A DNA stretch of 7,892 nt from an uncultured Flavobacteriales bacterium (GTDB lineage: Bacteria > Bacteroidota > Bacteroidia > Flavobacteriales > Crocinitomicaceae). The position numbers and the translations under genes were made by a program. The stretch spans positions 1 to 7,892 of the forward strand of contig CAMLET010000138.1 of NCBI GenBank assembly GCA_946479125.1, read 5' to 3'. The first letter of the stretch is position 1, and every line of letters begins with the position of its first letter. Of this stretch, positions 1 through 4,566 are shown piece after piece. The notes beneath the pieces are model-generated. The model was not told the DNA's origin. It saw only the letters and a list, made by a program, of their open reading frames with translations, and searched no databases.

Positions 1-134
1 GCAACTACACCACGGTCGGAAGTTCCGCCAATAAGTATCGGTCTGCCATTTAATCTGCTGTCTGCCAGTCGTTCACAGGAAACAAAGAAAGTATCTAAGT
101 CCATGTGCACAATGGCGCGTTCTTGTTCGTTCAT
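1..134 (-). CDS. dinB: DNA polymerase IV (DinB-like, Y family), N-terminal part; continues past left edge
   Basis: This is the first 44 codons of an error-prone translesion DNA polymerase, which copies past damaged template bases. Reading the minus strand from the ATG at 134 gives MNEQERAIVHMDLDTFFVSC, followed by ERLADSRLNGRPILIGGTSD and RGVV. This matches the start of Y-family polymerases. Asp12 in the HMDLD strand corresponds to the first catalytic metal-binding Asp (E. coli DinB D8), and Phe17 falls at the steric-gate position (F13). The segment ending in GGTSDRGVV is the usual lead-in to the SYEAR motif, which lies outside the window. The start at 134 puts the catalytic Asp about four residues later than in E. 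coli, which is normal. No Shine-Dalgarno site is visible, as is common in Bacteroidota. The rest of the gene is off the left edge, so completeness cannot be judged. The family call is secure; DinB rather than another Y-family subgroup is inference. Confidence 0.88.
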   Translation of the reverse strand, partial: MNEQERAIVHMDLDTFFVSCERLADSRLNGRPILIGGTSDRGVV

Positions 135-160
135 ATAGTGCCGTTTTTCGTTTCGTTTTT

Positions 161-177
161 GTCCGCCTGGGGCGGAC
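161..177. repeat. GC-rich perfect hairpin in the dinB leader
   Basis: GTCCGCC, a TGG loop, then GGCGGAC form a perfect 7-bp stem in otherwise AT-rich DNA, 26 bp upstream of the dinB start codon. There is no T-run after the stem on either strand (the Ts precede it on the plus strand), so it does not look like a terminator. It could be a dispersed intergenic palindrome or a leader structure that affects dinB expression; the sequence does not decide between these. Confidence 0.6.
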
Positions 178-200
178 CAGCACTGCATATCGGATTTATA

Positions 201-224
201 GAGGAAAGCTTAAAGAGGAAAGCT
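201..224. repeat. Tandem direct repeat of GAGGAAAGCT
   Basis: GAGGAAAGCT occurs at 201-210 and again at 215-224, separated by TAAA. The 12-mer TAAAGAGGAAAG at 211-222 recurs exactly at 1703-1714, directly over the stop codon of the GldM-like gene. Further GAGGAAAG-type copies occur at 1729-1737 and, inverted, at 1764-1773. Confidence 0.6.
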
Positions 225-260
225 AAAAGCTTTACACAGTATTAAGTCTTTTATGTTCTA

Positions 261-268
261 CAAAACTA
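261..268 (-). promoter_or_regulatory. Candidate Bacteroidota -7 promoter element for dinB
   Basis: Read on the minus strand this is TAGTTTTG, an exact match to the TAnnTTTG -7 consensus of the Bacteroidota housekeeping sigma factor. The same octamer lies just upstream of the minus-strand secreted-protein gene at 6768-6775. No TTG -33 box is seen at the expected distance, and the implied dinB leader would be about 120 nt, so this remains a weak candidate. Confidence 0.3.
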
Positions 269-273
269 CATAA

Positions 274-314
274 TTGATTATTTTTAAATCTTATTTTGAT
301 TAAAAAGTAATCAA
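274..314. repeat. AT-rich inverted repeat (possible operator)
   Basis: TTGATTATTTTT at 274-285 pairs with AAAAAGTAATCAA at 303-314 over 12 bp with one G-T wobble, leaving a 17-nt loop. The TTGATTA/TAATCAA arms could be a binding site for a dimeric regulator near the candidate dinB promoter. The base composition is so AT-rich that chance is also plausible. Confidence 0.35.
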
Positions 315-340
315 CAATCGTGAGACAAATTTTCAACATG

Positions 341-365
341 AAGGACGTAAACGATTTACGTTTTT
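341..365 (+). terminator. Terminator-like hairpin with no upstream gene
   Basis: ACGTAAA (345-351), loop CGA, TTTACGT (355-361) form a perfect 7-bp stem. It extends outward by two G-T and two A-T pairs and runs into five Ts at 361-365. This is the geometry of a plus-strand intrinsic terminator, but no plus-strand gene precedes it in the window. It could end a short unannotated transcript, act as an insulator, or be a leader structure. Confidence 0.4.
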
Positions 366-371
366 AACGAG

Positions 372-402
372 AATGCTTAAAATGATTAACCTTAGCATTT
401 TT
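372..402 (+). terminator. Second weak terminator-like hairpin
   Basis: AATGCT at 372-377 pairs with AGCATT at 394-399 and is followed by Ts to 402. The 6-bp stem with a 16-nt loop is weak. Its interest is mainly that it follows directly after the hairpin at 341-365 in the same orientation. Confidence 0.25.
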
Positions 403-441
403 AGCTACAATTTAGATTAATGTTTCCCGCGAATACGCAAT

Positions 442-461
442 GATCCCGTAATTACGGGATC
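442..461. repeat. Perfect 20-bp palindrome
   Basis: GATCCCGTAATTACGGGATC is its own reverse complement over all 20 bases. It has no T-run after it, so it is not a terminator. It sits inside the element with inverted ends. Confidence 0.75.
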
Positions 462-464
462 GCT

Positions 465-503
465 CGCCTAACGGACTCGCTTTTGTAGGGCGTCTGTTAA
501 GCG
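465..503. repeat. Imperfect stem-loop inside the 426-527 element
   Basis: CGCCTAACGGAC at 465-476 pairs with GTCTGTTAAGCG at 492-503 with one mismatch (C468/A500) and one G-T wobble, leaving a 15-nt loop. The arms include GCCTAAC and GTTAAGC, which formally match the RYYYAAC and GTTRRRY cores of integron attC sites. However, the 37-bp span is shorter than known attC sites and there is no integrase or cassette nearby. I treat it as a structural hairpin of unknown role. Confidence 0.5.
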
Positions 504-535
504 CCCAAAAAAATGCGTCTTTGCGGGTAGAAGAA

Positions 536-553
536 GCATCGGCTAGCCGATGC
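536..553. repeat. Perfect 18-bp palindrome upstream of the GldM-like gene
   Basis: GCATCGGCTAGCCGATGC is a perfect palindrome 57 bp upstream of the ATG at 611. It lacks a following long T-run, so a terminator is unlikely. It could be an operator, a leader hairpin, or part of the adjacent repeat cluster. Confidence 0.7.
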
Positions 554-610
554 CATTTTCAAAGCTTAATTATTTTAGGAAAAAACGTAACTTCCATAAA
601 ACATCTGATC

Positions 611-1705
611 ATGAGAAATTTTGTCTTCATCTTTTGTGGTTTATTGCTTTTTTCTTGTTCTTCTGAAGAGAATGCAGGGGAAACATTGTTGGTTGAGCGC
701 GAACAAGAGGATCTGGGTTATATCTACAATCAAAGTCAAATGTTGTATTTTCAATTTGAGGAAAGAGCAGCAGATAAAAGTGGGGGAGATCGTTTCATGT
801 CAAGAATGAAGCAGCAGCTTACTCAGCTTGAGGACTTGGATCAGGACATTTGGACAGCCATTGAAGATTTGGAAGAAGTAAAAGCAAATCTGATCAATGA
901 ATGGACAGGAAAAGAAACTGCAGAATTCATGACCAGTGAATTTGGAGGAAAGGGAAATTACATTCAGATCTATGATTTGAGCAAAACGGATAATTCAACA
1001 ACTAGTGATTATTCAATGGATTCTGAAAACGGAAAAGTGATTGAATCAACGCTTTCGGATTTGCGGAAAAACCTGACAGAGAAACTGGCCGCCAGTTCAA
1101 ATTACGGAGAATCGAAGAAACGATTTTTGTTTAAAGACAAGGGTGTTTCTGATTATAAAGACTTAAAAGATCTGCGCAAGAAAGTCGAGAAACTGGTGGA
1201 TGCTTCGAACGTTGCTGCCGATGATAGAGATGTGCTTATTCAAATTTATATGACTTTGAGTCGTTCAAAGCAAGAATGGTCGCAACTCCTTCCTGAGGAA
1301 ACTTCTTTTTTGAATGTGTTCAGAATGATTTGTCATTTAGAGAAAGAAATTCTCAAAGTTCGTCACGAAGCTTTTTCTTTGATGAATAGCCGATATTGTC
1401 TTGCTGATTATGGTTTCGATAAGATAATGGCAATCGCAGAGGGTGAAGATTTGGTAACCGCCGGAGATACAATTGAGTTAGAAGTCACGATGGCGGCATT
1501 CGATAGTTACCTTGAGCCTGTTGTAAAATGCACCAACGGAAAAGTCGTGAAATCTTCTGTGCGAAATGGAAAGGGGAAAATCAAATTGATAGCACCAGAG
1601 AAAGGCGAACAAAAAGTCACTTACAAAGGAACGATTACCAGATTGAGTAAAAGTGGTGAACCTAAAGTAATGAAGTGGGAGAAAGAGGTTTGGGTACAGG
1701 AGTAA
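611..1705 (+). CDS. Lipoprotein with GldM-like N-terminal helical and first Ig-like domains
   Basis: The 364-aa product begins MRNFVFIFCGLLLFSC, a lipoprotein signal with the lipidated Cys at residue 16. SSEE follows, and such acidic residues just after the Cys can direct Bacteroidota lipoproteins to the cell surface. Residues about 30-265 are charged and predicted helical. Residues about 267-364 form a beta-rich domain with AGDTIELEV, AAFDS and KWEKEVWV. From memory, helices followed by a YxxIxxxxxxxxxxGD-type strand, a short VxxG insertion and a WxxEYxV-like end resemble the periplasmic D1-D2 part of GldM, the T9SS and gliding motor protein. GldM (about 515 aa) starts with a transmembrane helix and has two further Ig-like domains; both are absent here. 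The ATG at 611 was preferred over an upstream TTG because the signal peptide starts there. No gldL or gldN is adjacent. The lipoprotein call is strong; GldM kinship is an inference needing a profile search. Confidence 0.6.
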   Translation: MRNFVFIFCGLLLFSCSSEENAGETLLVEREQEDLGYIYNQSQMLYFQFEERAADKSGGDRFMSRMKQQLTQLEDLDQDIWTAIEDLEEVKANLINEWTGKETAEFMTSEFGGKGNYIQIYDLSKTDNSTTSDYSMDSENGKVIESTLSDLRKNLTEKLAASSNYGESKKRFLFKDKGVSDYKDLKDLRKKVEKLVDASNVAADDRDVLIQIYMTLSRSKQEWSQLLPEETSFLNVFRMICHLEKEILKVRHEAFSLMNSRYCLADYGFDKIMAIAEGEDLVTAGDTIELEVTMAAFDSYLEPVVKCTNGKVVKSSVRNGKGKIKLIAPEKGEQKVTYKGTITRLSKSGEPKVMKWEKEVWVQE

Positions 1706-1774
1706 AGAGGAAAGGTGCATAGCCAACAGAGGAAAAGAATAACTCTTCCTCTTTTCTCATTTTGGCTTTCCTCT
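1706..1774. repeat. Nested purine-rich inverted repeats after the GldM-like gene
   Basis: AGAGGAAAG (1706-1714) and CTTTCCTCT (1766-1774) are perfect inverted copies starting at the base after the stop codon. Inside them AGCCAA (1721-1726) pairs with TTGGCT (1762-1767), and within that lies the hairpin at 1728-1752. All arms are versions of the GAGGAAAG word also found at 201-224. Confidence 0.55.
1728..1752 (+). terminator. Intrinsic terminator of the GldM-like gene
   Basis: AGAGGAAAAG (1728-1737), loop AATAA, CTCTTCCTCT (1743-1752) form a 10-position stem with one mismatch, followed by TTTCTCATTTT. It lies 23 bp after the stop codon and separates this gene from the downstream kinase. The broken T-tract makes it a moderate candidate. 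Confidence 0.5.
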
Positions 1775-1874
1775 AGGTCAGTCTAAATATTATTTCCCAG
1801 CGTTTCCTGATTTTGATACAAAACGTTAGTAGTTCCATTTCAAACAGGTATTTTTAAGGAGAAATAAGGTTTTG

Positions 1875-3860
1875 ATGAGCAAACGTGCAGCGGAAATTTT
1901 TGGGAGTATAGTATTATTGTTTTTTCTAAGTTATTGTAGTAAACCAGTCAATAAAATTATCTACCATAAATCATCGATAGCTAAATTAGATGTTACCTGT
2001 TCCTGGCTTTCAAAAAAAGCTAATTTTCACAACAAAAAGTACTATTCAATTTTCAGAAAGTACTATTCGAAACAATTAAGCAGTAAGCAATATGAAAAAG
2101 CTTCTCAAGCACTTTGGGAGTTAACCGAACAAGAGATGCATTGTGGTTTCTATCAGAAAAGCACATTTGAAACGGTTTTGTCGTTCAAAAAAAAGATCGG
2201 AAATAAACTTCCGTGGCACAAAATGCTTTTTGAATCTTATATTGGAAATTACCATATGAACCAATCCAATTATCGAAAAGCAATACCTTACTTCCGAAAA
2301 ATAATCCATCATGAACCATTCGACTATAATACCTGCATTGAGATCGGTTATGCTTATGGGGATATTGCATTTTGTCATTTTGCAATTGGCCAACACGAAA
2401 AAGCGCTTCGTAACAATGTGAAAGCATTAAGCCTGTTTAACAAAACAGATAATTATAGTGGAAGAGGGGGGATTTATAGTAACATGTCAATGATTCACCT
2501 TTATACCAAGGATTATAAAGAAGCTGAATTATGTATTGATAAATCAATTGTCGACTATAAGCTTGAAAACGATATGAATAACATATTCGTGGCTTTATAT
2601 AACAAGATCATATTGTACGAAGAAATTAACGATCCAAGAAAGTATGATTTGATTGATTCAACCTATCATTTATTCGGTAATAGCAAAATACAGGATGAAT
2701 CTCTTGAGGTTGCGTTAGCTTCTTTTTATGTGGATGTTTTGTTACATAAAAAACGAAATGAAGAGGCAAGGGAATTGCTTTCAGATATTAAGCCAATTGT
2801 AGATGAATTGAAAGCTATAGCATCTGATGCTGATTACATTGTTGCTTTGGCGAACTATGAAATTAAATCCGGAAAAGGAATAGAGAACATCAATACAATT
2901 GAAAAAGCTTTAGAAGTTGTTGAAGAACAAGAGGATTATCAAAATCAACTTGCATATGCAGAGATTTTAAAAGAAAATGCGCTACTGAATAACGATTATC
3001 AAAAAGCATTCGTCTATTCAGAAAAGTTGAAACACGCTGAAAACATGATCAGTAATCAAAAAATGATTACTAAAACAATGGAGTTAAATAAACTCTATGA
3101 AACGAAGCATAAGGAAAGCCAAATTGTTAATCAGAAAGAAACGATTTCAAATAATAAAACAACCATAGCCTTCTTGATTTCATCATTGATGGGATTAATT
3201 TTGATTGGAGTAATTATTTTTTCAAGGCAGAAGCAGAAGAAAATCAGAACAGAAAATCAGCGAGCGCGATTGTATACAAAAAAGTTGCTCGATAAAACGG
3301 AAGAAGAACGCAAACGTATTGCAAGCGATTTGCACGACAGCGTAAGTCACGAACTGCTTAATCTAAAACATATCCTCGATGACAATACATCCTCACGAGG
3401 AAAAAAAATAGATTCAATAATTAATGATATCCGAAATATTAGCCGAAACCTGCATCCGGTAATGTTCGAAAAAGTAGGTCTTTCGGCAAGTATCGGTCAA
3501 TTGCTTGATCGTGCACAAGCTTCCAATCAACTTCTGGTTACTTCGGATATAAACTATAGCGGTTTTTTGTCTGTTTCAGATGAATTACAAGTTTACCGAA
3601 TTGTTCAGGAAGCGCTGACCAATATTATTAAATATGCAGAAGCGATCGCGACAAAGATCAGTATTCTTGAAAGAGAAGACAGCTTGTTTATTCAGATTAA
3701 AGACAATGGAAAAGGATTTAATGTTATGGAAACCCTTACTGGAAAAGACGCTTTTGGATTGCATAACATTATCGAACGAAGCAAAGCTATTGGGGGTGAG
3801 GCAAAAATTCAATCTGATCAGAAAGGAACAATAATAACCATAGATTTAAAAAAGCTCTAA
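1875..3860 (+). CDS. TPR-containing sensor histidine kinase (HisKA_3 class)
   Basis: The product is a 661-aa inner-membrane sensor kinase that autophosphorylates and passes phosphate to the regulator encoded next. The N terminus MSKRAAEIFGSIVLLFFLSYC is a hydrophobic signal with a lipobox-like end (Cys21), though Tyr at -1 is atypical. Residues about 70-390 are helical pairs of the tetratricopeptide type (for example NYHMNQSNYRKAIPYF and IHLYTKDYKEAE), presumably extracytoplasmic. A transmembrane helix spans about 430-449, followed by a charged linker. The HisKA_3 motif EEERKRIASDLHD places the phosphorylated His at 487. HATPase motifs are QEALTN (N-box, about 578-583), DNGKGF (G1, about 610-615) and FGLHNIIERSKAIGG (G2). 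The N-box ends KYA rather than the common KHA. I chose ATG 1875 over the TTG at 1872; AAGGAG lies about 14-19 bases upstream. The stop overlaps the regulator start as TAATG. The signal sensed is unknown. Confidence 0.93.
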   Translation: MSKRAAEIFGSIVLLFFLSYCSKPVNKIIYHKSSIAKLDVTCSWLSKKANFHNKKYYSIFRKYYSKQLSSKQYEKASQALWELTEQEMHCGFYQKSTFETVLSFKKKIGNKLPWHKMLFESYIGNYHMNQSNYRKAIPYFRKIIHHEPFDYNTCIEIGYAYGDIAFCHFAIGQHEKALRNNVKALSLFNKTDNYSGRGGIYSNMSMIHLYTKDYKEAELCIDKSIVDYKLENDMNNIFVALYNKIILYEEINDPRKYDLIDSTYHLFGNSKIQDESLEVALASFYVDVLLHKKRNEEARELLSDIKPIVDELKAIASDADYIVALANYEIKSGKGIENINTIEKALEVVEEQEDYQNQLAYAEILKENALLNNDYQKAFVYSEKLKHAENMISNQKMITKTMELNKLYETKHKESQIVNQKETISNNKTTIAFLISSLMGLILIGVIIFSRQKQKKIRTENQRARLYTKKLLDKTEEERKRIASDLHDSVSHELLNLKHILDDNTSSRGKKIDSIINDIRNISRNLHPVMFEKVGLSASIGQLLDRAQASNQLLVTSDINYSGFLSVSDELQVYRIVQEALTNIIKYAEAIATKISILEREDSLFIQIKDNGKGFNVMETLTGKDAFGLHNIIERSKAIGGEAKIQSDQKGTIITIDLKKL

Positions 3861-4480
3861 TGACAATATTAATTGCGGATGATCATCCATTTACGCTTCA
3901 TGGAACGCAAAGTTTTGTGGAATCGTATGGCTATAAAGTAATTGCTACCTGTGATAATGGAGCTTCTGCATTAAATATTATTCAATCAAGGTTACCAGAT
4001 ATTGCTATTCTGGACATTAATATGCCTGCATTGGATGGTATAGATGTAGCAAAGAAAATTCATGACTTAAAACTGAAGACCAAGGTTATACTTTTGACAA
4101 TGCACAATGAAATCACAGTTTATAATAAGGCAAAAGAATATGGGATTTATGGATACATTCTCAAAGAGCATGCACAGGAAGAACTAAAAAAATGTCTTTC
4201 TGAAGTTGCAAGAGGAAACCAATACGTAAGTGATTCTTTATTGAATGACTTGGTCAATGTTCGTGAAGCCGGATCAAGTGAATTGGATAAGTTGAGTTTC
4301 TCAGAGCGAAAAATCATTGAACTGATAGCACAACAAAAAACGAGTAAAGAAATTGCAGAGATGTTGTTCTTGTCGGAAAAAACGATTGAAGGACATCGAA
4401 CAAATATCATTGAAAAACTGGGATTGCCGAAAAAAAAGAATGTCCTTCTTAAATGGGCGATTACAAATGTTTCTGAATAA
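3860..4480 (+). CDS. NarL/FixJ-family response regulator with LuxR-type HTH
   Basis: This 206-aa DNA-binding response regulator is the partner of the kinase just upstream. The receiver domain (about 1-120) has the acidic pair Asp7-Asp8 in IADDH, the phosphoacceptor Asp52 in LDINMP, Thr80 in LLTMH, and Lys102 in YILKE, so all conserved switch residues are present. A linker leads to a LuxR-type helix-turn-helix (about 144-200) with LSFSERKIIELIAQQKTSKE, then IAEMLFLSEKTIEGHR and TNIIEKLG, the recognition-helix region typical of the GerE fold. Its ATG shares one base with the kinase stop (TAATG), which implies translational coupling and fixed stoichiometry. A strong terminator follows 36 bp after the stop, so the two genes form a complete operon. 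Target genes cannot be read from the window; the neighbouring secreted-protein gene is a candidate only by proximity. Confidence 0.95.
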   Translation: MTILIADDHPFTLHGTQSFVESYGYKVIATCDNGASALNIIQSRLPDIAILDINMPALDGIDVAKKIHDLKLKTKVILLTMHNEITVYNKAKEYGIYGYILKEHAQEELKKCLSEVARGNQYVSDSLLNDLVNVREAGSSELDKLSFSERKIIELIAQQKTSKEIAEMLFLSEKTIEGHRTNIIEKLGLPKKKNVLLKWAITNVSE

Positions 4481-4515
4481 AACGATCGTAAATCAATTTT
4501 CAGGAAAATAGACAT

Positions 4516-4558
4516 CACAAAAAAAGCCGGTTTGATTTTCAAATCGGCTTTTTTTGTG
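4516..4558. terminator. Bidirectional intrinsic terminator between convergent genes
   Basis: CACAAAAAAAGCCG (4516-4529) pairs perfectly with CGGCTTTTTTTGTG (4545-4558). The stem continues inward through a G-T wobble and TTTGA/TCAAA to a TTT loop, giving about 20 paired positions. The A7 and T7 tracts supply a U-run on both strands. It sits between the response regulator (plus) and the secreted-protein gene (minus) and can end both transcripts. Confidence 0.93.
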
Positions 4559-4566
4559 CGTTTTAT

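Larger units (their letters stand above)
426..527. repeat. About 100-bp element with inverted ends and internal stem-loops (MITE-like or REP-like)
   Basis: The ends CCCGCGAATACGCA (426-439) and TGCGTCTTTGCGGG (514-527) are inverted copies matching at 12 of 14 positions. Between them lie a perfect 20-bp palindrome (442-461) and a 12-position imperfect stem-loop (465-503). The element is clearly richer in G+C than its AT-rich flanks. No target-site duplication is obvious. The layout suggests a small non-autonomous mobile or dispersed intergenic element; whether it is repeated elsewhere in the genome cannot be seen here. Confidence 0.5.
135..610. other. Gene-free divergent intergenic region rich in inverted repeats
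   Basis: No convincing coding sequence was found on either strand between the divergent dinB and GldM-like genes. A TTG-initiated extension of the downstream reading frame back to 521 exists, but it reads through a repeat end and a palindrome and precedes an obvious signal peptide, so I do not count it as coding. The stretch contains several separate structured elements, listed individually: a GC-rich hairpin, a direct repeat, AT-rich dyad symmetry, two terminator-like hairpins, an element with inverted ends, and an 18-bp palindrome. It must also hold the promoters of both flanking genes. Confidence 0.7.

Noticed and set aside
488..513. GGGCG...CGCCC hairpin followed by an A-run, considered as a terminator
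   Set aside because: The A-run follows on the plus strand, so neither strand places a U-run after the stem; it overlaps the better-paired stem at 465-503.
426..553. CRISPR array
   Set aside because: The repeats are inverted rather than regularly spaced direct repeats, there are no spacers of uniform length, and no cas genes are present.
521..610. TTG-started 30-residue N-terminal extension of the GldM-like lipoprotein
   Set aside because: It begins inside the inverted end of a repeat and crosses a perfect palindrome, and the lipoprotein signal peptide starts cleanly at ATG 611.
1808..1815. TGATTTTG as a promoter element for the kinase operon
   Set aside because: It has one mismatch to TAnnTTTG in the important second position and no TTG at the right distance, so it is too weak to annotate.
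4147..4542. Minus-strand 131-codon reading frame
   Set aside because: It is antisense to the response regulator and runs through the bidirectional terminator; no protein family is recognisable.
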